This document shows positions 49,267 to 60,555 of a stretch of DNA of 64,000 bases, piece by piece; the stretch's first letter is position 1; each line of letters starts with the position of its first letter. Below the pieces are notes generated by a model, which worked only from the letters and a program-made list of their open reading frames with translations, ran no database searches and was not told the DNA's origin. Both the position numbers and the translations under genes were made by a program. Origin of the DNA: Pestalotiopsis fici W106-1 (taxonomy: Eukaryota; Ascomycota; Sordariomycetes; Amphisphaeriales; Sporocadaceae); NCBI RefSeq assembly GCF_000516985.1, contig NW_006917095.1:2733077-2797076 (forward strand), in the 5' to 3' direction.

Positions 49267-50127
49267 AGATACATGTATTAAAAGCAGATGGGAAATGCAA
49301 GACGAGAGAAAAATAAACGATGGAAAGAAGCATTAAGGGTCTGGGACGACAAATGAGGACAATGGACAACCTAGGGCAAGACGTTTTTGGTGTTATGATA
49401 CCCTCAAGAGCTTTTTACAATTTGGCCGCATACTATTGAACTCAGTAGAACACCAAAGAGTCATGGGAGTTGGACAGTTTTGAATTTTCAGCACGCGGGC
49501 GTGGAGTTGGAAGACCTGGGTTCGTGGCATCATTCAGGTTCGGATAGACGGCAAAAGATTTATCCTGCATACCTACACAACATAAAAAAGGAAGAGTCAG
49601 TTTTCTGTTGGATTTGTTCAAGGAGCATGAAATAGCTATGAAATTCCAGCAGACAAGCCAAAACCACGGAAGGCCAAATCTCGATGAAACGTGCCAGCTT
49701 TGACAATATACAATATGACAGATGGTGATAAGGCAGCTTTCACGTGGACAATGGAAAGAACAAGGCATAGTTTCCTTCACATTATTGGCAGAGACGCAGT
49801 TGCACCAAAAGTGATGCACAAAGAAGCAGACAAGAGCTTGGAAATAATGCCCGGGCGAGAGGCCAGTGTTCTGAATAAGTCTGTGGCGTGACAATACATT
49901 GTATCTTGGTAATCGTTTGTCTGCCTCCTTTGAATGGTTTATAACATATAAACTGGTCCATTCCCAGGCTTGTCTCGATGAAAGGTTTGAACGGCACTCA
50001 TCGACACGTCTCTGGGGAGCAAGCCTTCCCTACTTGACGAAACACCATACTTCTTCATATCCTTCTATTTGTGTATTCATTGGGCTTTGAGAGCTCATCC
50101 CTACCCTTACAATATTTTCAGATAACC
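49267..50127. other. intergenic between co-oriented genes
   Basis: This holds the PAS kinase 3' end and the promoter of the membrane protein gene. A 150-codon minus-strand frame (49442-49894) has no recognisable features and is not called. Confidence 0.5.
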
Positions 50128-51198
50128 ATGGCGCCAGCCAACCTATCGCGAGGCTTTGCGGAAAAGCGAAACACAACCCAGGAACCTAAGACTGGCCTGT
50201 ACGCTGGTATCATTCTGGGCATTATACTGGCCATTGTTGTGGTATACTTTATCGTTTCTTGCTGCCGGAGAAAAGGAAAGGAGAGTCACAAAAGTAGCCA
50301 TGGTCACAAACACCATCATCAAGATAACCCACAACACAATAACCACCATCGCCACCACCATGGCAAACTCCACAATACCAAGATCGAGGAGGATACGGCC
50401 AGAATACCGAAGCTGCGGATGCCTCTACCTGTCGTGACGGCTGGCAACGACCAAGTGGTCCGCTCCGTGCCACGGAATAGTAGCAGCAGCAGTAAACCGT
50501 CCTCGGCACCGTCCTCGCGCAAGTCGAGCAGAAGAAGCTTGGACCGATCCTACGCTGCCCGCGCCGCCCGCTTGCACCGGCACCAGCAGCAGCAGCAGCA
50601 ACAACACAATAAAAGAGGTGAGTCCCCAGCCATTGGGCCGCGCTCCTCCAGTCGTCGCGCCGCGGATACGCATCGCGAGCGCAGTCACCGCCACCAACGC
50701 CAAAAGAGAGGCTCCTCGGCCGCCCCGCGACGAAGTGACTCGCTGGGCTGGCCTCTGCCGCGCGTGGTCGTGACAGACGTTGAACCACACAAGAAGAAAC
50801 CCTTTGTGCGGGCCCAGATTCGGCCTCCTCCTTCTGCTGCTGCCGCCGTCGCCGGTGGTGGTGGTGGTGGTGGTGCTTTATCTGCACAGCAACTGCTCAC
50901 GATACCTCGGAGGGAACTCCGACGGACGGAAAAGTTTAGCATGACACGATCAGAAAGGGGAGGTTGGGTAAGTGACGACGAGGAGGAAGAAGACGAGCTT
51001 GATCATCGAAGCAGCTATGTCAGTGGTGCCTCTTCGGGAATCTGTGATTATCTCAAACTTCTCAATTCGTCGCCTTCGCCAGAGGAACAGGTCAAGAGAA
51101 AGGATAGCAAGCGCAGTCCTACGCCGCGGTTGCCGGCGCTGGATGTTAGTTCCAAGTTGAGTCTTGAGATGTATGATGATGACAAGTACCGTATTTGA
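50128..51198 (+). CDS. single-pass membrane protein with His-rich cytosolic tail
   Basis: A single exon encodes 356 residues. A short N-terminus (1-24) with two N-glycosylation sequons (NLS at 5, NTT at 15) precedes one strong transmembrane helix at about 25-46 (YAGIILGIILAIVVVYF), ending in SCCRRKGK. There is no cleavable signal peptide, so an N-outside orientation is inferred. The tail starts with a histidine-rich patch near 54-82, then serine- and arginine-rich segments, an eight-Q run near 170, a glycine run near 245, an acidic patch (DDEEEEDELD) and several possible phosphorylation sites. I recognise no enzymatic domain. The layout fits a small fungal surface or endomembrane signalling protein; metal binding by the histidines is speculation. 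The ATG at 50128 lies in ACCATGG context. Confidence 0.8.
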   Translation: MAPANLSRGFAEKRNTTQEPKTGLYAGIILGIILAIVVVYFIVSCCRRKGKESHKSSHGHKHHHQDNPQHNNHHRHHHGKLHNTKIEEDTARIPKLRMPLPVVTAGNDQVVRSVPRNSSSSSKPSSAPSSRKSSRRSLDRSYAARAARLHRHQQQQQQQHNKRGESPAIGPRSSSRRAADTHRERSHRHQRQKRGSSAAPRRSDSLGWPLPRVVVTDVEPHKKKPFVRAQIRPPPSAAAAVAGGGGGGGALSAQQLLTIPRRELRRTEKFSMTRSERGGWVSDDEEEEDELDHRSSYVSGASSGICDYLKLLNSSPSPEEQVKRKDSKRSPTPRLPALDVSSKLSLEMYDDDKYRI

Positions 51199-52925
51199 TT
51201 ATGAATTATTGTATGGGATAGAATCAATAGACAAAACCGTCTTGCGACTACAGGTGAGTTTGCTAGACTAAATCGGCTATAATTAGAAATTGGTATTCTG
51301 GCATATCATTAATTCCATCTACATGTTTTGATTCTTTGCATTTCTGTGAGTAGGCAGTCATTGAAGCAATTATGAAGAGAATTGAGCATTGAAATCGGAT
51401 TGCCAAGAAGATTGCGATTTTCAAGAACAAAGCAGATCCCAACTCTTTGTTCCCAATTTGTGATTTCGAGTAGTAAGCTGACCGCATAATGGAGCTGCCA
51501 AATAACTCTGTTATTGCACCAAGAGCTCCAAGGCTTTCTTGATACCCGGAAGCATATCCGCGAGACCAGTTGAATTGGTGGCTGGCAAGATGCCTGACCA
51601 GAAATGACATGTCATCTCACATCCTTCTCCTACAATGACACTGTTTCAGCTCCTCTCGCAGGTTCTTTCCAGTCGCGTCAGCTGTGCTTGATCAGAACCC
51701 TTGACCCCAGGATGAGATGGGGAAACAGTATGAAGATAAGCGAGATCTCGAAACGTATCGGATCTGGGACTGGATCGGAGAAATAACTTGAGCCTCAATG
51801 CTGATCATTGTCTCGGTCCCCAGCTCGACATGGGTTCTAAAGGAGAGAAAGACCCTCCCTCCCGACAACAATAGAAAATCCTCTCGCTTTCGGGGCGCTT
51901 TCCCCTTGATATGACAGGTCGAGAGCGGCCCGGACATTCGTTTCGCGGAGGGTTACAGTCCTGCAGTGTAACAGGAGCCCGAGGTCCTGGGTCCTTTTGC
52001 GATTACGAATATGACGATCATCATGGGGATTGCCGATTGTCTTCTTTACAACCCTCCTCATACCGAGGCCGTGGAAATGGTAAAAACCATGTCTGACCTC
52101 TAGGGGTTACCCTGAAGATCGCTTTTCAGCTGCGATCAATTTGGCTAGTTAGGCTTGGCTTGGCTGCCTCTCTTTGGGATTAGAGTCGATGATTTTGCTT
52201 TGCTATTATTATTATTGTTGTTGTTGTATTATTGAAACCGAATGATTACTAAACATGCAAGCAAATCGTTCGAGTCCATTTACCAGATATAGGAATCCGG
52301 AATACGATCATTAGCAACTACTTACATCAATTATGTGTTTTTGTACTGGGGTGTTTAAATCGACAGACATAATAATTCACGTGACTTGTTGAGTATGCAG
52401 GTCTCTCTGTTACATGGTCAGCTTCTTGGTGTTTTTGTGGCAGTTGAAGATGTCTGTAACGGATACCTGCCTACCACTACCAGAATCACAGCAGAAATAT
52501 ACGGGGATTTTAGTTGGCTTAATCCATGTGGTGGGGAACCGAGGTTGAGTGTCCGACACAGACTCTCACGTGAGGGGGTGAATCAATCGCACCCTCTTCT
52601 TACCTTGACCAAAGCCAGCCACAACATCTTGCTTCCTGACCCCGAATCAATTTGCTTTGTCATCCTGCATCTCCAAACGTCTCAGGTGCATTATTACCTC
52701 TTTTCCCCCTATTTGCTTGGCACTTACCTTCAGAGTTTTGCTGGCTTCGGCTAAGGTGGCGCTGCTCTCTTCCCGACTTTGGGCCTTGCATACTCACTAT
52801 CATCCTTGAAGGAAACGCAGCCTTCACCGTCTCGAGGAACAATTAAAAGTCAATTTGCCTGCCTGTTTTTGTCGCTTCTTCATCTCTGCTGTAGGGAAGC
52901 TGAGAGAGCTGCCAGCATTGCCGAG
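51199..52925. other. intergenic
   Basis: This spacer lies between the His-rich membrane protein and TFC7 genes. A TTATTA/TTGTTG simple repeat lies near 52204-52230. A minus-strand 115-codon frame (51263-51610) is listed separately with low confidence. Nothing else is recognised. Confidence 0.5.
51263..51610 (-). CDS. possible small orphan ORF
   Basis: A 115-codon frame starting with ATG at 51610. It contains one strongly hydrophobic stretch (about residues 64-83, FLKIAIFLAIRFQCSILFII), so a single membrane segment is possible. No homology is recognised, and it lies antisense just beyond the 3' end of the upstream gene. It may be chance. Listed because it is intact and ATG-initiated. Confidence 0.15.
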   Translation of the reverse strand: MSFLVRHLASHQFNWSRGYASGYQESLGALGAITELFGSSIMRSAYYSKSQIGNKELGSALFLKIAIFLAIRFQCSILFIIASMTAYSQKCKESKHVDGINDMPEYQFLIIADLV

Positions 52926-54323
52926 ATGTCACTAGAGGTCATCTACGTAGTCCGCCATGGGGTAGGTTGGTTGCATTTCTAGGCGCATCATAAGTAGCAT
53001 TCTTGCGCCCCTGAAGCCCCGGCTTCAATATCCGGACGTTTGGCAACTCTATCTCGACGTCTTACTCCCCTTTCGAGTGGGATCCCCCTTTTCCCAAGCT
53101 CCCTCGTGTGCCAAAGCCAGGCGCCACTCGGGTAACGCCCTCACATCTCCGGATGAGCGACTGCTGACATGTACTGTCAGTTCCGTTCATCGTTTACAGT
53201 CGACCCGACTACGGGCGTCTACACAGCAGGCATCCTATCTCCCACAGGCATACCCACGGATCCTCCCCTGACGTCGTATGGAAAGGAGCAGGCGAATGAG
53301 CTGGCAGATTACCTTCTAAACATTGACCCGCCTGTTGATCGTATCGTCTCTAGTCCGTACTACAGGTGCCTGCAGACGATCGAGCCATTTGTAGTGAAGC
53401 GTAATGAAACCAGGGCTGTCTCGACAAAAGACGCCCAGGGCGCAATAGGCTCTGCAGACGACTTGGCAAAGATTGAGGTAGAGTCGGGTATTGGTGAATG
53501 GTTTGGTCATGCTCCTTGGGAACATCCAGCTCCTGCGCCTTTGGGCCAACTGCGGAAGCTGTTTCCCGATATTGATGACAGCTATCGCTCCCTGGTGACG
53601 CCACCCAGGAACGGCGAGACTCTTGCGCAGCTGCATGATCGAGTTGCCACTGCCGTAGACCGCATTGTAACACAGTGTGATCGTGAGGGCAAGAAGGCGG
53701 TGGTGCTTTGCACACATGCAGCTGTCGTGATTGCATTAGGCAGAGTTCTCACAGGAAATATGCCGGATAATGTCGAAGTGGAGGACTTTGCTGCATATAC
53801 TTGCGGACTAAGCAAATACCGGCGGAGAACAGGTCAGTTCAACCTCTACACCCAGGGGAATCCTTGCCGCAAACCAACTCGGTGAACGAGCAAAGGGCAC
53901 GCCTTGATACTGACCGCACATTCAGGGGTCACGCGCTCCGAGAGTCTTGATCAATCGGCTTTGACGGAGATACCAGAGTGGAGGGGAGGAATCGGCATTA
54001 GCGGCGGCTGGACGTGCGAGGCGGACTCTGATTGTTCTTTCCTCAATGGAGGACCAGAGAGAGGCTGGTGAGTATTAGCGACGGTATTTCTGTGACTTGC
54101 AGGATTGCTTCTTCGTCACATGACCCCAGCCCACACGTACAAGTTTGCTAACGATACAAAATTCAGGCGGTTCGCAGGTGATGAGTCCTTCAGCGCTGTC
54201 GAAGGTCACAGCCTGGCAGGATCTGGAGCCGGTCTGGGAGTGGACGTCGAAGGGCCGGGATCCAGGGCAAGTAGAAAGCAGCAACAACAACAATCAGCGA
54301 TCTTGGACGCCTCTAAGCTCTAA
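52926..54323 (+). CDS. TFC7: histidine phosphatase superfamily protein, TFC7 / tau55-like
   Basis: Four exons (52926-52961, 53181-53832, 53926-54067, 54167-54323) encode 328 residues. Exon 1 encodes only MSLEVIYVVRHG, ending at the catalytic RHG motif; a 219-bp intron with CTGAC branch site follows, and exon 2 continues FRSSFTVDPTTGVYTAG. Further family blocks are GIPTDPPLTSYGKEQANELA, SSPYYRCLQTIEPF, GIGEWFG and CTHAAVVIALGRV with the second active-site histidine. The arrangement matches the fungal tau55 subunit of TFIIIC, which recruits RNA polymerase III to tRNA genes and whose fold belongs to the phosphoglycerate mutase group. The C-terminus (about 300-328) is low complexity with a five-Q run. 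A metabolic phosphatase of the same fold cannot be excluded. Introns 2 and 3 are 93 and 99 bp. Confidence 0.85.
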
Positions 54324-57300
54324 ACAGATATGGGAAGAAAGCATCGAGGGGTTACGAGGATATCTAGGATCAATTATTCTTCCGGCTCATGCCCCGTAAA
54401 CACTAACGCCGCAATAGACCAACTATTGGAATCATTGTTTTTCTTCTCCTGCTTTCTGCTCTGGTCGTTTCCCCGAGTCCTCTGGAATGTTGCGCTAACC
54501 AAACGGCTGGCTTGCTCATCTTATGCACGATTGTATGAGATGTATCAGGTCTATCCATGTCCATGCTAGGACGGTCTCGCGCTGAACATGGATGGTACGT
54601 CAGAGAAAAACAAAGGACCTGAACTCGGTACGAGTCACCTTCGGCCAATCATTGTGACCGGACACCTTCCTGCGCAAATCTGATCCTGGATTCCAGGGTC
54701 TGACTGAAGAAAAAGAAAAGAGTCCCCCCCCCCTCCCTCCTCCTCCTCAGATGCACAGATTTACAGATCGCTTTCACCGAGCAGGATCTGACGCCCCCCC
54801 TTTACGCCCGATCTGTCATCAGGATCTTGTTTTTAACTCACCACAGCGCTGAACGGTTCCTAGCGCCCCCTCCCCCCCATCAATTAGCCGTCGATGCCGA
54901 GAGGAAAAAAGTTCTCTGCATGAATCCTTCTCTGGCTTGGCATTGGGGGTATATACTATACAGACGCATCTCTGGCACATTCTCTCACGGCCGAGCAAGT
55001 GATGCCGGCTGCGGCGGGAGACGGGACATCTGTGCCGGAGATTGGGCGTGCAAGGTGCCACGGCAGATCTCAACCCGATTTTTCTTGGAAGAAAGACCAA
55101 CCCGTTCATTTTACTCTATTTTGCCATCCATTTATTTGCCTTTCCTCTCCTCTCCTCTCCGCTATGATAATTAAAGTTTCCGCCAGCAGCCCCCAAAAAA
55201 AAAACGATTTCCCACACTTATCCCCCTGATGAATATGACGGTATTTAGAGTTTAATCGGGCATTAGCACCTAGTTTGACAAGTGGTGTGACGGGACGACG
55301 GCCTGGGGTTTGTCTTGTGTGGAGTCTTGTGAATGTATTTGCTTTCCTGGTCCTCGTGGCTACAAGGCTCGTAAGCCGTGGCTTCAGTCTTGCAGGAAGT
55401 GATCGGCAGGCTGATTTTTTCCCTCTCTCTCCCGGACCCTTGGAATTTCTACGACTTTCGTTTCTATCGACTTATTGACTGGAGGAAAAGACGGATATGG
55501 TATTGGTTTCCTGGTACATTCACCGGCAATTGAGAAGAGGAAAATATTGCGAGTCCCTGCCACGGTGAATCCTCTCAGCTCCGACATGTAAGGTACTTGA
55601 TCTCGGTATGATAAATCGGTCAAATGCCCTTCCATGGGTATGCCAGTCTCTAGAGAAGTATTGGGTGGGCGGGGAGGGGAACACAAAAGAAGAAAACCGA
55701 TCTGTGGCTGCTATTCTCAAACATGCGGCTGAGTATGGTACTTTGGTTGAACGAAGGGGGGGCCCGGGAATATGATAGTTCTGTTTATTTTTTGGTCTTA
55801 CAACAAGAGAGGCGGACGCACTACGTTAGTTATGAACGGCATGTATGATATAGTATGTATTTTTGCAAGCATATGTATTATCCAAGACTTTTTCTTGCCT
55901 GCCCTGCCAAAGCCGCTTCCTAGCCTACATTAGCCAAAAGTAGCAATCCGTGCCGTTGCTTTTTTTCTTTTTCCTTTTCTCTTTTATTTGTTGTTTGTTT
56001 GCTTGTCTTTCTTATTGGGCTTCATATTGACCGTGATGGACAAATGCAATAGTCCCTAATGCAATGCAACACTACACCACACAACAAGCGCCACTCCCGC
56101 CGAGCCCCCTCCTTTCATGATGGAGAGTCCGCCAGCTGCGTCACTTTTTCACACTCGCCATGTATATATGTATGGCTTGACGCGGGACTTGCCGTGTTTG
56201 GATCTGATCAGTAGTATGATTAGTAAACAATATCATTTTGTGTAGGCGCGTGTGTTTGTGTAGTATGTATGGTGGTGGGAGTTTTAGGAATGCAATCAAT
56301 GTAGTTGCAATCAAGGCACGGCAGGCAGGCAGGCAATGGACCGACCCGCAACACAACAAACGGGGCAATATGACCCGTCCCTCGATTTCAGGGCAGGCAT
56401 CGTGTGTGTCTGTAAAATCTAGGTATGTACCTAAGCTGCAGATTGCAGATTATCTGTTCAAGACGCAAAGAATAGATATCATATCAAGTGGTGATCTTTT
56501 CATATCGATTTACTTTCTTTACATGTGTCCTTTCCCCCCCTCCCTCTTGACAAGCAATGTGAAAGCCGTGTATACGTTATATGGTAATATGTATGTGAGA
56601 TGCACTATGATGAGCTATGATCTTTTTTCTTTTCTTTTCGCCTACTTAATCCATTAATGTATAGTGTCGCGCATCTACCTAAACTAGGGCTGCCGATCTT
56701 TCTTACCCCGGAAAATTCGGGTTAAAAGTGGATGTAGATGAAAAGAGTAGAAGAGATGAGATTTGCTTCTTTTTAGTGAGCCCTCCCAGGCAGAATGTCT
56801 TGCCGAGAACGCCCAGACGAAAGAGAAGATAAAGTGCAAGTAGATGGATGGTATACACACTGCGCTGAAACAAGAATAGCGCCGGTAATAATGGCAATCA
56901 ATCGGGGATCCGAGCCGCCTGAGATGTCCCTCTCGCGCCTCCCAGGCTGCCTACCTAGCTAGACACATGCATGTAACAATTTCGGCACGGTCATAAAAAT
57001 TTGTTTGGAAAAAGTGACTGAAAGAGGGCTGACAGAGCTGGGTGATATTCAATGCAACGGGGGAAAGAGAGAGAGGTAGGATTGGGGAATTGGGGATTGA
57101 GAATGGATGGGCAGGTAGCTGATCGGGTCGCCGCCCGGCTCTGGAATGTGGCCATCCAATGGTTTGGTCTTGCTTACACAGTCTGAACCGAAAAGAAACA
57201 GGGTAGTAGAGATCAGCAACTTCCCCCGGGAGGTAACTATATACTCTCTTGTCTAATCGTATACGGCACCCAATGAGAGATGACGAAGATGATTCCATAC

Positions 57301-60300
57301 ACGTACATTTTCCAAGGAATACTTGCTGGGACACGACCAACAACTTGGCTACAGCAAAGCAGATTTGGGGAGGCAGAATCAAGGACCGAGTCCAGAGCCG
57401 AGGTGTTGCGGGCCGATGGACGAAAGACTTCTCGCTGGCTGGCAAGGACGGCGGCGGGGGGGCCGGGAGGGTGGGAGGGGATTGAATTGGAAGGGAAAAT
57501 GTTCAGTTGGTGCGACTTGAGAATATCGAGAGAGTCTGGACCGACGACCCCCCACTCTGAGAGGCTGCAACCAATTATACGGCTTTAGGGCCCCCAAAAA
57601 CTCTGGCCGCGCTTAGACAATCAATTTCAGCGAGAGACAAAAAAGAAGCAGCAGCAAGGAGATAACCACCAAGACAAGAAGCAGACCCTTGTTGCCGCTC
57701 GCGCGCGCGCGCATAAAAGTGGTGCATGTATATATTATTGTTGTATGAAAATAATTCAGTTGTTTTCCACATTGCACTTTTTCTTCTTCTTTCCCCTTGT
57801 TGGCAAGCAAGAATAGTGTGTGGTCGATGCTTTTCCCGTGTTCCGCGAAGACGCCAGTAATTAACGTCGTCGCTTGTGGTTAGTAGCTGATGTTTTAGCG
57901 ACTGGTCACTACTGACTAGGGCTTTTAGTAGTGGTACGTTGTAAGTAACTACATTCAAGGCCGCACAGTTTTTATTAGGAGATTGGAGCAGACTGCAAAC
58001 CACGAGCTACAGATTCGGTCATAGCTAGTACTTGGGGTATGTATAGCCCCTGTAAAACTAGAGTTGCATCTACTTTCACAACTTGTATACTTCAAGAGAA
58101 GATAGAGTGGGAAGGGGGGGGATATAATAGAAAGAGAGAGATGCAGCAATCCACAGTAGATAATCTATCCACTGAAATGATCAAGCGCCTTGCCCATAGA
58201 TGCAGAGAACAAATCAAACCTTGTTCTGACATTTTTTTTATTCTGGGTCCCCTTGTTTTCCGTCTCGACATTACAATTTGCCCCGCCGTGACAAGTCCAA
58301 CATTAGCAATACCGCCAGACAACCCAGTCAACACCAGCATTCGGAGGTTCTTCGAGGGCTCCCCCAAGTCATGAAGAGACGAAAAAAAGATCCACACGTC
58401 CCCGTCGGACATGCCCAGAATACCCTCTCCGTCAAGTCCAGCCAAGGTCAAGCTGGAACCTGGAAGCTGGCGGATGCGACTCCGGGCTACGGACGGTCCA
58501 CGGAAAACGGATACAGTGGCCCTTTTTGAACGTCGATGCTTTGGTCGCCCGGGGGGTCCCCTCCTTTGTCGACTACCAACCCCATCGCCGTGCTACCTAT
58601 GTACTATCTCCTCCCAAGGTAAATGGTCTCCCCCCTCCCCTCCCATGTACGTACATGTTGTAACATGTCGACCAGACAAAGAGAAGGATCCATTTTATCT
58701 CCCTAGGCGCTCCCTGGGGGCCCCTCTCTCCGGTTTACCGTCCCCTCCCCTACGAGTTATGTCTGCACCTCGCAAATGTTCCATGATACCATTGGCTGAT
58801 CTGACCCGACAGTCTGGTTCTCTCTGCAAAGAGTTTCTGCAATCACACAACAAAAATGCAGCACCCCCCCTGCCCCAAACTGCCCTGTCACAGTGTTAAC
58901 AAGACATGATCTGATGCTCACAAGGTATCCTTCCATTTCGTAGCCCTTCTACCTAGCTTCTCTGGCGCTTTGCCTCTCTAGCCTCCTCCCATATCCTCGT
59001 CTCCTTCTCTCTGTCCTTGGATCCTTCTTGTTACGCCCCCCCCTCGAACTTTGGCAATGGAAAGATGACAGAAGAAGAAGAAGAAAACAAGATCGATAAG
59101 TTTGTTCTCTATCCGTATTCTTACTAGGCTGACGGCTATAGTCAATCGGCAAGGCAAGTCCCTCAGTCAGCCAAGTAAGTGGCTATAGCTAGCACGGCAC
59201 TAAGACACACAACTCATCCCTGGCGTCTTTGCTTCTTTTTCAGCACAATGGCCATTAATCCACAAAACTGCCGTAACAGGCCATGTTTGTTGTTACTATG
59301 TACCTTGGGTATGAATAATGTTATTATGGGCGTTATTGTTCTCATTATTAGCTGTCTCTTCCGCTCGTACGCTAGGACGTCTTGGTTATTAGTCTACGTA
59401 GGCAGTTATTACTGGACCATCAAACTGCTCTGCTGTCACTACCTACCTACACAAGACCCATAATCGTGATTGCCAACCGTACTCGGCAATACCTCTTGCT
59501 TGCTACTTGCTTGCTTGATTGCCTGCTCTCTCTCTCTCCATCGTCTACTTTTGAACAGTGCATTCGGCACGGCAGACTTGATGGGACACGTCCAGGATCG
59601 ACCTACCTTTACCACATGCATCTAAGTATACCCCCCCTCCCCCCCTTGCAGTCTATGCTGTGGATAGGACCGGGCTGACTGCCGCCCATTTGCCCATGGT
59701 TGTTGTCAAATCTCGAGGCTTTCTCTTCGCTCTCACTACCTTAATGTATCCGCTCTCGTGCTGTGCCGCCGCCTACACAGTACTAGAGGCTGGGAACACA
59801 CACACATTCCTCCCCTTTGCTCTGCTCATCTTCTTCTTGACCTTGTGTGTGTTTGAGGCATCACTCATCGTAGACTCAACACTACTAGAAAATAAGCAAG
59901 ACAAAAGAAAAAAAAAATCAATCGCTCCAGCCCTGTTTCTATTTCCTCTACGGCTAAAGGTCTTGTGTCACCTACCTCGAGACGTCACCTACTCCAGAAA
60001 GGACCCTGGATCGACAAGACAAGGAAACCTCTTTCTGCTTGTACTTCTTGTACCCCCGACTTATGCAGCCACATAACGCATAGGGTGGAAATTTGTTCTT
60101 CTTCTTCGTCTTCTTCTTCGTCGCCGTCGTCGCTGCAAAACGCCCCCCGGGTACATTACCTCCAGGGGTCTTCTTGCCGGGTGTCCGTGTGTATTCTGGG
60201 CCTTTTGCAGAGAGCGACGATCCCGAATCATACCTCTTCAGTAGATTGGATCCTCTCAACCGGGTCTCTGTTGGTTGTGTATATTAAAACACGCGCATCG

Positions 60301-60555
60301 ACACACCCCGCAGGCCTAACAACTCGACATCCACCTGGCCTGTTGTACTTCTTCTACCTATGACTCTAGCAATCACTTACTGGTTTAACTGACGAGCACA
60401 CCCATCCTTGATAAATAATCCGTCGCTTGGTTTCTTTACCCCATGATTGGCATCTTCGTGGTAGAGACCTCCCCTTTCTGCCTGTCATCAAAATCTCTGT
60501 GACACCCCTCATTCTTCTCAATCGCCAGCTTATTTGACCCGACCACCAAGACGTT
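54324..60555. other. 6.2-kb gene-free stretch
   Basis: The longest interval without a supportable gene. It is rich in poly-C, poly-T and poly-A runs, with a GCGCGC run near 57700-57713, a TTC run near 60099-60122, and TAGGTATGTACCTA at 56420-56433. All frames are short and show low complexity or no conserved features. It may include a long 5' leader for the gene at 60556 or a noncoding RNA, but nothing here shows which. Confidence 0.5.
56420..56433. repeat. TAGGTA-TG-TACCTA inverted repeat
   Basis: Six-base arms around a two-base centre. It is a spaced form of the TACCTAGGTA word seen at 35472 and 44543. Confidence 0.6.
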
